Source: Candidatus Poribacteria bacterium (lineage in GTDB: Bacteria > Poribacteria > WGA-4E > WGA-3G). Taken from it: 55,217 bases of DNA. The notes beneath the pieces are model-generated. The model was not told where the DNA came from. It worked only from the letters and a program-made list of their open reading frames with translations, and searched no databases. Shown in pieces: positions 1-7,851 of this stretch. Positions within the stretch are counted from its first letter, which is position 1, and the number at the start of each line of letters is the position of its first letter. The stretch covers positions 1 through 55,217 of the forward strand of contig JAPPBX010000051.1 in assembly GCA_026702755.1 (NCBI GenBank), in the 5' to 3' direction. Made by a program: the position numbers and the translations under genes.

Positions 1-8
1 TTAAAAGG

Positions 9-82
9 CAGGCCAGGAGGGATTCGAACCCCCAACATTCGGTTTTGGAGACCGACGCTCTAGCCGTTGGAGCTACTGGCCT
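9..82 (-). tRNA. trpT: tRNA-Trp (CCA anticodon)
   Basis: Reading the minus strand gives a full cloverleaf. The acceptor stem AGGCCAG pairs with CTGGCCT, the anticodon stem TCGGT/ACCGA closes loop CTCCAAA with anticodon CCA, and the T arm contains GGTTCGAATCC. The discriminator is G, as in E. coli tRNA-Trp, and CCA is not fully encoded (GCC then T-rich). It lies downstream of rpmG, the place where many bacteria carry rpmG-trpT-secE-nusG; secE would be just outside the left edge. Confidence 0.96.
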
Positions 83-156
83 GCAAGATTTTTGTAGCAA
101 ACGACACATCCGTTTGACGGTTAGCCCGAGGGTGTCCGCGTCATCTACTCAAAAAA

Positions 157-309
157 TTATCGCGTTTCCTTATGGGGCGTATGCTTTCGACAGAACCGAC
201 AGTATTTCTTCCGTTCATACCGAGATTGGTTTGTTCGGCGGTTTCGGGTCGTTACATAATTCCGTTGACTGCATACATCGCATGCTAATGTTACAATGTC
301 TCTGGGCAT
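157..309 (-). CDS. rpmG: 50S ribosomal protein L33
   Basis: This 50-residue protein begins MPRDIVTLACDVC and ends in a basic tail, the usual L33 length. Two CXXC pairs (CDVC at about residues 10-13 and CRFC near residue 36) mark the zinc-binding form of L33, a structural protein of the large ribosomal subunit. A longer reading frame exists upstream, but the ATG at 309 gives the family N-terminus and clears the flanking tRNA-Thr. Position between tRNA-Thr and tRNA-Trp matches the classical rpmG-secE-nusG neighbourhood, so it is probably co-transcribed with the tRNAs from the promoter at 800-828. Confidence 0.95.
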   Translation of the reverse strand: MPRDIVTLACDVCSQRNYVTTRNRRTNQSRYERKKYCRFCRKHTPHKETR

Positions 310-333
310 AATAAACACTCTACTTTCAGTAAA

Positions 334-409
<76 letters not shown>

Positions 410-430
410 AAAAATGAAAAAACAACACCA

Positions 431-503
431 AGCGGGAGACGGGATTTGAACCCGCGACACATGGCTTGGAAGGCCAATGCTCTACCAGCTGAGCTACTCC
501 CGC
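431..503 (-). tRNA. glyT: tRNA-Gly (TCC anticodon)
   Basis: Acceptor GCGGGAG/CTCCCGC, anticodon loop CTTCCAA (anticodon TCC) and T arm GCGGGTTCAAATCCCGT are clear on the minus strand. The outermost anticodon-stem pair appears mismatched. CCA is not encoded. It lies in the Thr-Tyr-Gly-Thr series. Confidence 0.95.
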
Positions 504-625
504 ACAATACGAAGGATGGTGACCCGAAATCTATAGCAAAATACTTTATGGGAAATCTGTAAGTTGTGCTGTAGATCAAGCGTCCGACCAAATCCTGCTA
601 AACGTTACCTTCGTGTAAAAACTGA

Positions 626-707
626 TGGGGGCAGATGGATTCGAACCACCGTAGGCATAGCCAACAGATTTACAGTCTGCCCTATTTGACCGCTCTAGCA
701 TACCCCC
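626..707 (-). tRNA. tyrU: tRNA-Tyr (GTA anticodon)
   Basis: This class II tRNA has acceptor GGGGGTA/TGCCCCC, anticodon loop CTGTAAA (anticodon GTA), a long variable arm and T arm GGTGGTTCGAATCCATC; the discriminator is A. The 82-nt length and long variable arm fit bacterial tRNA-Tyr. The roughly 120-nt spacer to tRNA-Gly holds no gene. Confidence 0.95.
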
Positions 708-716
708 ATGACAAAA

Positions 717-788
717 AGCTGACGAGAGGAATCGAACCTCCAACCTAGTGATTACAAATCACTTGCTCTACCATTGAGCCACGTCAGC
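717..788 (-). tRNA. thrU: tRNA-Thr (TGT anticodon)
   Basis: Acceptor GCTGACG/CGTCAGC, D arm GCTCAATGGTAGAGC, anticodon stem AGTGA/TCACT around TTTGTAA (anticodon TGT) and T arm GGAGGTTCGATTCCTC. The discriminator is U, as in the other tRNA-Thr here. It is the first gene of the tRNA operon, 11 nt after the -10 box at 800-805. Confidence 0.95.
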
Positions 789-799
789 AGCACCTTTTA

Positions 800-828
800 A
801 TTATACCCACTTTATTGGAGATTGTCAA
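800..828 (-). promoter_or_regulatory. Consensus sigma70-type promoter of the tRNA/rpmG operon
   Basis: On the minus strand a perfect -35 TTGACA (823-828) and a perfect -10 TATAAT (800-805) are separated by 17 bp. Transcription would start only a few bases before tRNA-Thr(TGT). A perfect match is expected of a stable-RNA promoter and indicates a standard housekeeping sigma factor. Confidence 0.88.
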
Positions 829-902
829 GTGCCTTTAATTTTTTTGACGATTTTTTGGCAAGAGGTTGTTCGGAGAGAACCAATTTTCGCTGTTAGCCAG
901 AT

Positions 903-1247
903 TTAAAGCCCTTCTTCGCGCTCCTCTGCATCAGTATCTTGTTCGCGTGCGAGGAGTTCTTCATCGAATATATCACTCCCGTCGTCTGAGTCCTGTGGGT
1001 CGGTGAAAATTGACGGTGTATTCGGAACAGGAGCTTTGGCTTCGCTTTTTTCAAATTCGAGTTTACCATCGATCAATTCTTGCGTCGCAATGGCAACCGG
1101 TTTCTTCTTTTTGTCCGACGCGTTTGTAGGTGCGACAGGCAAACCGTTTGCATTTATATCTCTCGCGCGTTTCGCGGCAACGTTCACTGCGAGGTATTTA
1201 TTTGATACCTGTTTTACTAAGTCTTCATTGTAAATCACTTCACTCAT
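903..1247 (-). CDS. rpoZ: DNA-directed RNA polymerase omega subunit
   Basis: The 114-residue product begins MSEVIYNEDL and carries the omega core VSNKYLAVNVAAKRARDIN at about residues 13-31, corresponding to the conserved AAKRAR helix that helps fold beta-prime. A second basic patch (KKKKPV) precedes the ATQELIDGKLEFE segment typical of omega. The C-terminus is a long acidic tail (DPQDSDDGSDIFDEE onward) beyond the usual core. The ATG at 1247 is chosen over an upstream in-frame codon because AGGAG lies 7 nt before it and the family N-terminus starts there. It has its own promoter at 1316-1343. Confidence 0.88.
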   Translation of the reverse strand: MSEVIYNEDLVKQVSNKYLAVNVAAKRARDINANGLPVAPTNASDKKKKPVAIATQELIDGKLEFEKSEAKAPVPNTPSIFTDPQDSDDGSDIFDEELLAREQDTDAEEREEGL

Positions 1248-1269
1248 TTTAGTTCTCCTCAATTAAAAT

Positions 1270-1308
1270 ACAGGTTCAAACTGAAAGTATACAGGTTCAA
1301 ACTGAAAG
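1270..1308. repeat. Tandem 20-bp duplication in the rpoZ leader
   Basis: The unit TACAGGTTCAAACTGAAAG occurs at 1270-1288 and again at 1290-1308, identical over 19 bases. It lies between the rpoZ -10 box and its ribosome-binding site, so both copies would be in the 5' untranslated mRNA. Confidence 0.85.
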
Positions 1309-1315
1309 TATTATA

Positions 1316-1343
1316 ATTATACTTAATTTTACGCGAAAGTCAA
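1316..1343 (-). promoter_or_regulatory. rpoZ promoter (divergent)
   Basis: The minus strand shows TTGACT (1338-1343), a 16-bp spacer and TATAAT (1316-1321), followed by a second TATAAT directly downstream (1310-1315). It is back to back with the mqnC promoter; the two -35 boxes are about 18 bp apart. Confidence 0.7.
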
Positions 1344-1361
1344 ATTAAAATGAGAGAAAAT

Positions 1362-1390
1362 TTGACAAACAAATTACAACATGTTAAAAT
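1362..1390 (+). promoter_or_regulatory. mqnC promoter
   Basis: TTGACA (1362-1367), a 17-bp spacer and TAAAAT (1385-1390) form a near-consensus promoter about 50 bp before the mqnC start codon. Confidence 0.8.
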
Positions 1391-1442
1391 TGAAACAGCA
1401 AATTGATGCCCATTTCAGACAAACCTCTAAGGAAACTTGTAA

Positions 1443-2510
1443 ATGGATACAAATATCCAACCTATCCTCGAAAAATCCGTTGCGGGAGAACGGTTAGACT
1501 TTGGCGACTGTCTGACGCTTTTCAAGAGCCACGACCTACTCGCATTGGGACATGCTGCAGATGTCGTTCGGCAACGGAAACACCCCGAAGGCTACGTCAC
1601 TTATATTGTCGACCGAAATATCAACTACACCAATTGGTGTTATGTTGACTGCGATTTCTGTGCTTTTTACCGCCATCGTCAGGACCCCGATGCTTATGTT
1701 ATGGAACGGGAAGAACTGGGCAAAAAAATACAGGAAACGCTCGATCTTGGCGGTGAGTTGATTCTGATGCAAGGAGGTCTACACCCAAAACTCAAACTTG
1801 ATTGGTACGAAGACCTCCTCCGTTGGATTAAAGCGAATTACCCCATCCACATTCACGGGTTTTCGCCCCCGGAGTTGGATTGGTTCGCCAAAATAAACCG
1901 TATGTCGTTGCGAGAGATGCTTATCCGCTTACGAGATGCCGGGCTTGATTCAATTCCGGGCGGCGGTGCCGAGATCCTCACTGAACACGCGCGCAATGAA
2001 ATTAGCCCTAAAAAGTGCACCGCCGATGAATGGTTAGAAGTCATGCGTCAGGGACATCTTGTCGGACTCAAATCGAGTGCAACGATGATGTATGGACATG
2101 TAGAAAGTTATGCCGAACGCGTTGAGCACCTCGTCAGACTGCGCGATTTGCAAGATGAAACAGGCGGATTTACGGCGTTTATCTGTTGGTCTCTACAACC
2201 GGCTAACACCCGTATGGACCATATACCGCCCGCAGGGAGCTTTGAGTACCTCAAAACGCTCGCTATCTCGCGACTGTTCTTGGACAACTTCGACAACTTT
2301 CAATCCTCATGGGTAACCCAAGGTCCGAAGATCGGACAATTATCGCTTAAATTCGGGGCGAATGACATGGGAGGCACCATGATTGAGGAGAATGTTGTCA
2401 GTAAAGCAGGAACGGTCTACTGCATGCCCATCGAGGAAATTGAGCGTACTATAGCGGAACTCGGATATATTCCCAAACGTCGCAATTTCTTCTACGAACT
2501 CCTTAATTAA
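1443..2510 (+). CDS. mqnC: Cyclic dehypoxanthinyl futalosine synthase (radical SAM)
   Basis: MqnC cyclises dehypoxanthine futalosine in the futalosine route to menaquinone. The 355-residue length is usual. The radical-SAM cysteine motif is CYVDCDFC at about residues 66-73 (CX3CX2C), preceded by the family hallmark NINYTNW and followed by AFYR. GGLHPKL, HGFSPPE, GGGAEIL and TMMYGHVE are further MqnC/MqnE family blocks; the INYTNWC context favours MqnC over MqnE. AAGGA lies about 10 nt before the ATG. No other mqn gene is in the window, so the rest of the pathway must be elsewhere. It implies menaquinone-based respiration. Confidence 0.9.
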   Translation: MDTNIQPILEKSVAGERLDFGDCLTLFKSHDLLALGHAADVVRQRKHPEGYVTYIVDRNINYTNWCYVDCDFCAFYRHRQDPDAYVMEREELGKKIQETLDLGGELILMQGGLHPKLKLDWYEDLLRWIKANYPIHIHGFSPPELDWFAKINRMSLREMLIRLRDAGLDSIPGGGAEILTEHARNEISPKKCTADEWLEVMRQGHLVGLKSSATMMYGHVESYAERVEHLVRLRDLQDETGGFTAFICWSLQPANTRMDHIPPAGSFEYLKTLAISRLFLDNFDNFQSSWVTQGPKIGQLSLKFGANDMGGTMIEENVVSKAGTVYCMPIEEIERTIAELGYIPKRRNFFYELLN

Positions 2511-2582
2511 CAGTTAACACCGGAACTCTCAACCTGACAAAGTACTGAACCACAAGGTTGAGATTCCCGTCCAGAGCTTAAG

Positions 2583-4028
2583 ATGCCTGATACCCGTCCT
2601 AACATCCTTTTAATCACGACCGATCAACAACGCGGCGACTGCTTGGGCTTGGATCCTGACGGTCCCGACTGTTTACAGACACCAAATTTGGATTGGATCG
2701 GTCGCACCGGCACACATTTTCGCCGTGGATACGCCGAATGTCCGAGTTGTATTCCCGCTCGGCGCAGCTTGATGACCGGCACCGCGCCAGCCGCCAACGG
2801 TGGCGTTGGATATAGAGGAGCACAGTGGAATCCATCCCACACTCTGGCAGGTGAATTGTCAGCAGCCGGTTATCAAACCGAGATGATTGGAAAGCTGCAT
2901 CTGAACCCACCGCATAAACGGTACGGTTTCGACCATCTGCAACTGGCTGATGCCACCCGAGGAGATAACAACGACTACGTTGACTGGTTAAAGCAATACC
3001 ACAACCGCAACGACGCTCACCCAGGGGTGGCACACGGTGTTTCCGCCAACGGATGGGTTGGTCGTCCCCACCATTTACCCGAAGAACAGATGCACACCTT
3101 CTGGTGTATCGACCGCGCCCTCAATTTTCTGCAAAAGCGTGATCCGACGGTGCCTTTTTTTCTCGACATTTCCTTTATAGATCCACACCCACCGCTAACA
3201 CCACCGGCTCACTACTACCAGCGTTATATCCAGCGGGACCTTCCTTCACCCGTGGTCGGTGACTGGGCACCCAAATTCGAGGGGGCTCAAAAGGGATTGG
3301 ATCCAAACGCTTGGGAAATCTGTCTCGACGAACACGATATGCACTGTGCGCGTGCGGCCTATTACGGGATGATTAATTTTATTGACGATCAGATCGGTCG
3401 CCTGATCCAATCCATGGGTGGTTTGAACGACTGTTTGATTATTTTCACCTCCGACCACGGTGAAATGCTGGGCGATCACAACTTATACCGCAAAACATGG
3501 CCCTACGAAGCCTCGGCACGAGTTCCCTTTTTGATACGGGCACCGGCAAAATGGAGCTATCCGAAAGAATCCGTCTGCCAAAGTCCCGTTGGCCTGCAGG
3601 ACATCATGCCCACTATTCTGGATGCAGCAGGGATTGAGATCCCCAGGATGTGCACCGGTAGAAGCCTACTACCCATCATGAGAGCGGATACTGACCAAGT
3701 ACGGGACTATCTGCATGGCGAGCACTCCGGTTGTTACGATTACAACCACGGTAACCACTATGTGACCGACGGACATCACAAGTATGTGTGGTACTCTCAA
3801 ACCGGTCAGGAACATCTTTTCAATCTGCGAGACGACCCACACGAAACACACGATTTGGCAAGCCTGAGCGGATCCGAAACTCTCCTAACACCTTGGCGGA
3901 ATCGTTTGATCGAGTTTCTCCGCGACCGTCCGGAAGGTTTCACCGATGGCACAAATCTCATAGTCGGGCAAAAACATGATGCCTTGCTGCCGAACTATCA
4001 ACCCGATGCCACCTACCCTTACTTGTAA
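2583..4028 (+). CDS. Sulfatase (formylglycine type)
   Basis: This 481-residue alkaline-phosphatase-superfamily hydrolase begins NILLITTDQQRGDCLG, supplying the first metal-binding Asp. The sulfatase signature is CIPAR at residues 56-60 followed by RSLMTGTAP, so Cys56 is expected to be oxidised to formylglycine by a maturase. GKLHLNPPH and the TSDHGEMLGDHNLYRK block supply the remaining metal and sulfate-binding residues. No signal peptide is evident. It probably cleaves sulfate esters from a polysaccharide or small molecule; the substrate cannot be told from sequence. It starts 72 nt after mqnC and ends before a hairpin separating it from the convergent foldase gene. Confidence 0.9.
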   Translation: MPDTRPNILLITTDQQRGDCLGLDPDGPDCLQTPNLDWIGRTGTHFRRGYAECPSCIPARRSLMTGTAPAANGGVGYRGAQWNPSHTLAGELSAAGYQTEMIGKLHLNPPHKRYGFDHLQLADATRGDNNDYVDWLKQYHNRNDAHPGVAHGVSANGWVGRPHHLPEEQMHTFWCIDRALNFLQKRDPTVPFFLDISFIDPHPPLTPPAHYYQRYIQRDLPSPVVGDWAPKFEGAQKGLDPNAWEICLDEHDMHCARAAYYGMINFIDDQIGRLIQSMGGLNDCLIIFTSDHGEMLGDHNLYRKTWPYEASARVPFLIRAPAKWSYPKESVCQSPVGLQDIMPTILDAAGIEIPRMCTGRSLLPIMRADTDQVRDYLHGEHSGCYDYNHGNHYVTDGHHKYVWYSQTGQEHLFNLRDDPHETHDLASLSGSETLLTPWRNRLIEFLRDRPEGFTDGTNLIVGQKHDALLPNYQPDATYPYL

Positions 4029-4061
4029 CGTGAGGTTGGATTGAATAGAATTCCGAGAAAA

Positions 4062-4085
4062 AGGCGAGGTTGGAAAACCTCGCCT
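4062..4085. repeat. GC-rich palindrome (family A), terminator-like
   Basis: A perfect 10-bp inverted repeat AGGCGAGGTT/AACCTCGCCT with a 4-nt loop lies between convergent genes. It resembles the other palindromes at 25358, 33129, 36891, 53064 and 55152. It may work as a bidirectional terminator, although no strong T run follows. Confidence 0.75.
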
Positions 4086-4226
4086 ATCTATTTCACAGGA
4101 AAACCAATTCCAATCCTGCTTGTAATAGCGCAATTCATTGCCGGTTGCTCTCACTGCGAGGCACTGCGATAAATCGTACGACTACAACCTACCCCAAAAT
4201 TCAAAACGGATAGAACACCAGAATGT

Positions 4227-6191
4227 TTAACGATAGTCTGGATGTATCCAGAGTTCGCTCTCCTTTTTGCGGGCAGCGAACCAGTTCAAATATGCTTCTC
4301 GCTTTTTCGCTTGAATGAGTGCTTGACGGTGTCGTGCTTTCTCAGCTGGATCAGATTCAAACATTTCAACATCCGGTTCCTCACGCTCAACAAGTTGAAT
4401 GATGTAAACAGCAGTGTTGCCCTCGAAGGGACCTCCGATGTCATCCACCTTCAAACGAAATGCCGCGAACATGACTTCCGCTGAATTTCCCATACCGGCG
4501 ATGTAGTCACTGCTTGGACTCAACGCAAACAGATTGCTTTCTTGGACAGAAAGTCGATCTGCCGCTAAGCCTTCGGGGGTTTCATACTTCTCAAGCAAAG
4601 CGTCCAATGATGCAACATCAGCCTTTTGGTTGACAAGGTTTTGTGCATCCGTAAAAGCAAACGCCTTCGCCTTTTCGACTTTCAGATCCTCAATAACCTC
4701 CGCTTTGATTTCTGAGAAGAGTGGGATAGCTGCTGGTTTCTTCTCAAGTACCTTAGCAACGAAATAAGCCTCTACCTGTTCCCCATTTGACTTTTTCGCA
4801 TCAATCACCTTTATCACGTTCACTTCTGTATCAAAGAATTCCTCGATTAACCCTTGAAATCCCCACCTTGCACCAATCTGCGGAATAGTTGTAGCATCCC
4901 GGCTGAAGAGTCCAGTTTCTAAGGCAGTGAGTGAGAGGTCCTTATAACTCTCAAGTGCGAGTGCCGCCTCATAGTCCGCAATCTCAATCTCAAACAAAAG
5001 GTCGTCCGCGATCCTCTTCGCCTCGTCAACACCACTGACTTGAACAAGCCTTTGCTGAATATCGTATTGAACCTGAGCGAAAGGTTGGACCTCTGGTGCC
5101 TTTTTCTCTTCTAATTTAATGATGTGATACCCAAAATCCGTTTCAACCAAGCCGCTGACTTCTCCCGGTTCCAGTGTATCAAAAGCCGCTTCTTCAAAGG
5201 GCTGCACCATTTCGCCACGTGTGAAGTAGTCTCCGGGTGGAAGTTTCGGGTTTCTACCTCTCAATGCCCCGCCCTGTACGCTGGAGGGACCCTCTGAATG
5301 CGTTTTCGCAAGCTCGGCGAAATCGGCACCTGCAGCGAGTTCAGCATTGATGGTTTTAAGAAGTTCCTCTGCAGCATGTTTGGTTTCCGTCTTTTGTAAA
5401 TCAGTTGGGTTGTCGGGAAACTTTTTTAAGATGTGCCGTGCTTTGACCGCCTCCAGCGTTGTAAACTCCGCTTGATTTTCCTCGTAATATGCCCTAACCT
5501 CTTCATCTGAAACAAAATCAGCAGGATTCACCTTGATAAACTTTACATTTATCTGTTCTTCCGTCTTGTAGTTGTCCCGGTTTTTCTCAAAGTATGCTTC
5601 TGCTTCCGCCTCGTCAGCTTCAACTGTCGGGGTATAATCACCATGCCTAAATTCAATAAACTTGACTTTCGCCTTATCTGACTCAAGTCGATATGCTTGT
5701 TCGGCTTCAGCATCAGTTACTAATTCAAGTGCTTGAACACTGTCTCGAAGTGCAGCGGAACTAAGTTGCAAACGAACATTCTCTGTATATAGGTCTACCG
5801 CTCCGTATTGTTGATAAAGGTTGTACTGGTTGACCCGTGTTGCATCGCTTCGGATGTAGCGCTCTATCTCGGCATAACCGATATCTACACTTCCGAGAAT
5901 CGTTTGTTGTACCCAACGATCAATTACATTTTTCTGCGTTTGCTCCAAGTCCGGTGCAGGACCGAACCGCTGTTGGCTCCGTCTTTGAGATTCCATGGCA
6001 TTGGCAACAGCGTTTTCAAACTCTCCGCGCTTGACTTCTGTGTTATTAATCCTGAGAACGACTTCCCCCTCGGGACCTTCACCTCCACCCCGCGTGTTAC
6101 TGTAGAGGAACACGGTTCCTACCAGAAACACAATGGCGATTACCCACATAAAGAGCTGCGCAATAAATTTTTCGCGTAGAAAGATAATCAT
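4227..6191 (-). CDS. Membrane-anchored peptidyl-prolyl isomerase (PpiD/SurA-like)
   Basis: The 654-residue protein begins with a single hydrophobic anchor (about residues 11-31, MWVIAIVFLVGTVFLYSN), followed by a SurA-N-like helical region with the phrase GEVVLRINNTEVKRGEFENAV. One parvulin domain is recognisable at about residues 245-355, with VKARHIL, HSEGPSSVQGGALRG, FEEAAFDTLEPGEVSGLVETDFGYHIIKLEE. A C-terminal parvulin-like repeat (AFRLKVDDIGGPFEGNTAVYIIQLVERE) is degenerate. Architecture and length match PpiD, a periplasmic foldase for outer-membrane proteins. A strong promoter lies at 6260-6288. The gene stands alone. Confidence 0.87.
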   Translation of the reverse strand: MIIFLREKFIAQLFMWVIAIVFLVGTVFLYSNTRGGGEGPEGEVVLRINNTEVKRGEFENAVANAMESQRRSQQRFGPAPDLEQTQKNVIDRWVQQTILGSVDIGYAEIERYIRSDATRVNQYNLYQQYGAVDLYTENVRLQLSSAALRDSVQALELVTDAEAEQAYRLESDKAKVKFIEFRHGDYTPTVEADEAEAEAYFEKNRDNYKTEEQINVKFIKVNPADFVSDEEVRAYYEENQAEFTTLEAVKARHILKKFPDNPTDLQKTETKHAAEELLKTINAELAAGADFAELAKTHSEGPSSVQGGALRGRNPKLPPGDYFTRGEMVQPFEEAAFDTLEPGEVSGLVETDFGYHIIKLEEKKAPEVQPFAQVQYDIQQRLVQVSGVDEAKRIADDLLFEIEIADYEAALALESYKDLSLTALETGLFSRDATTIPQIGARWGFQGLIEEFFDTEVNVIKVIDAKKSNGEQVEAYFVAKVLEKKPAAIPLFSEIKAEVIEDLKVEKAKAFAFTDAQNLVNQKADVASLDALLEKYETPEGLAADRLSVQESNLFALSPSSDYIAGMGNSAEVMFAAFRLKVDDIGGPFEGNTAVYIIQLVEREEPDVEMFESDPAEKARHRQALIQAKKREAYLNWFAARKKESELWIHPDYR

Positions 6192-6259
6192 GTTTTAAAG
6201 GTATCTCCTATTTTGTCTCTATTAACTAACAGGTTTTCATGTATGAAGAGATTTTTAAT

Positions 6260-6288
6260 ATTATACATGCAAACACGGTGAATGTCAA
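6260..6288 (-). promoter_or_regulatory. Promoter of the PpiD-like foldase gene
   Basis: Minus-strand TTGACA (6283-6288), a 17-bp spacer and TATAAT (6260-6265): both boxes match the sigma70 consensus perfectly. It lies about 70 bp before the start codon. Confidence 0.85.
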
Positions 6289-6369
6289 ATTGCAGCACAG
6301 CCACTAATTCCTGCGATGAAGCATGATAACGTCTACCGGAAACGGATTTTGAAGCATTCATAAGAAAAA

Positions 6370-6409
6370 TTTGCTAATTTTTCAAATATACTATATACTA
6401 ATTAGCAAA
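6370..6409 (+). promoter_or_regulatory. Promoter overlapped by an inverted repeat (possible operator) before the glycosylase gene
   Basis: TTGCTA (6371-6376), a 17-bp spacer and TATACT (6394-6399) form a promoter. A perfect 10-bp inverted repeat, TTTGCTAATT (6370-6379) and AATTAGCAAA (6400-6409), covers the -35 box and the start-site region, leaving the -10 box in the 20-bp gap. The geometry would suit a dimeric repressor, or a hairpin in the transcript. Confidence 0.6.
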
Positions 6410-6459
6410 AATCAAGGGTGTCGCTTGCAAACCCTCATCGAAATTTGGCAAGATACACA

Positions 6460-7380
6460 ATGCAGATTCGGAATGCAACGGATTTTAGTCTGAAATACAC
6501 CTTAGAATCGGGACAGTCATTTCGATGGACCCGGATAGACGACGCCTACCACGGCGTCGTGGAGGGACGCATCCTCAAAATTTGTCAAATAGGGACAACC
6601 TTATGTGTTGAGAGTTCTGCCACCGAAGACGAGAGTACCTTTGTGCCATTTCTCCAACACTATCTTGACATCAGTCGTGACGTTCCGAAGATCCTCGCCG
6701 AAGTTGACAATGATGCTTATATGCATCGGGCAATTGAAAAACTTTGGGGGATGCGCATTCTGAACCAAGAACTCTGGGAAACAGTGGCATCTTTTATCCT
6801 GTCCCAGAACAACAATGTCCCTCGGATTCGTGGAATTATCCGCCGACTTTCTGAACGTTTCGGTGAAAAATTAACGCTTGCAGGTTACATAGATTACAGT
6901 TTTCCAACTCCGGATGCCCTGGCGACAACAACAGAAGATGAACTCCTCGCATGCGGTACTGGCTACCGAGCAAACTACCTTCGAGACGCTGCACAAGCGA
7001 TTGTTAGTGGTGAACTCGCACTTGCGTCGGTGAAGCAAATGCCATATCCTGAGGCAAAACGTGAATTAATGCGTCTAAATGGGATCGGTGAAAAGGTAGC
7101 CGATTGTATCTGTCTGTTCTCACTTGGACATCTTGAAGCATTGCCGATCGATGTCTGGATAAAGCGGATCTTTGAGACCCTTTATCTGCGTCGGCGTGCC
7201 ACACATCATGAGATACGCGACTTTGCACACACCTATTTCGGAGAGGGTGTCGGATACGCCCAGCAGTACCTTTTTCACTATGTTCATGAATACCCAGATT
7301 GGGCAGATGCTGAGCATTTGTTGCTTGTCAAAGCGGATGTTGTTACTGCAGTAGAAAATCGCAAATCCGCCCTGAATTAA
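6460..7380 (+). CDS. ogg: 8-oxoguanine DNA glycosylase / AP lyase (OGG1 type)
   Basis: The enzyme excises 8-oxoguanine from DNA and nicks the abasic site. From the ATG at 6460 it is 306 residues. The N-terminal domain has TLESGQSFRW, the usual OGG start. The helix-hairpin-helix LNGIGEKVAD contains the Schiff-base lysine (K212), and ALPIDVW carries the catalytic aspartate (D231), 19 residues later exactly as K249/D268 in human OGG1. SFILSQNNNVPRI is the family's base-recognition loop. A GTG at 6418 would add 14 residues; ATG is preferred because the homologous N-terminus begins there. The small coiled-coil gene follows 27 nt later. Confidence 0.88.
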   Translation: MQIRNATDFSLKYTLESGQSFRWTRIDDAYHGVVEGRILKICQIGTTLCVESSATEDESTFVPFLQHYLDISRDVPKILAEVDNDAYMHRAIEKLWGMRILNQELWETVASFILSQNNNVPRIRGIIRRLSERFGEKLTLAGYIDYSFPTPDALATTTEDELLACGTGYRANYLRDAAQAIVSGELALASVKQMPYPEAKRELMRLNGIGEKVADCICLFSLGHLEALPIDVWIKRIFETLYLRRRATHHEIRDFAHTYFGEGVGYAQQYLFHYVHEYPDWADAEHLLLVKADVVTAVENRKSALN

Positions 7381-7407
7381 TAAACAAACCACCCTGGAGG
7401 AATTAGC

Positions 7408-7800
7408 ATGTCTGAATCGTTTGAACAAAGTATTGTATCGCTCCTTGAGGAGCATGTAGAACTCGCGATCTCAACTGTTCAACAGTTGAGAGCAGAGAAA
7501 TTGGATCTTGAGGCTGAAATTGCAAGGCTTAACAGTGATGTACTACAGCGCGATGCCCAGATCCAAGAACTCGAAAACCGCAATAGTGATCTTGAGGAGG
7601 AACTCAACTTAGAACGGTCAACCACTTCCCAAGAACGAGCAGACGTTCGAGAACGGCTTGAAAGCTTGATGGATGTCCTCGCTGCATCAAATGAAAGCGC
7701 AACAGATACAGGCACTGATGATGAAATCGCCTTTACAGCGCAGAGTGAGGCACCGAATGTAGCACCTTCCGAGGAAATAGAAGACGACTCTGAGGTGTAG
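7408..7800 (+). CDS. Small coiled-coil protein of unknown function
   Basis: This 130-residue acidic protein is almost entirely predicted coiled coil between about residues 10 and 95, with heptad-like runs such as LRAEKLDLEAEIARLNSDV and IQELENRNSDLEEELNLE. The C-terminal 35 residues are acidic and low in complexity. A strong ribosome-binding site (GGAGG, 9 nt before ATG) supports expression, and it is 27 nt from the glycosylase gene, so the two are probably co-transcribed. The shape recalls small division-associated coiled-coil proteins such as ZapB, but no diagnostic motif was found and no function is assigned. Confidence 0.72.
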   Translation: MSESFEQSIVSLLEEHVELAISTVQQLRAEKLDLEAEIARLNSDVLQRDAQIQELENRNSDLEEELNLERSTTSQERADVRERLESLMDVLAASNESATDTGTDDEIAFTAQSEAPNVAPSEEIEDDSEV

Positions 7801-7851
7801 TAAAGCATCAAGCTTCGGACGTTCTGAAAAAAATAAAGATAACTAACACCT

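Noticed and set aside
45..311. 88-codon plus-strand ORF over tRNA-Trp and rpmG
   Set aside because: It runs antisense to two clear genes and starts inside a tRNA.
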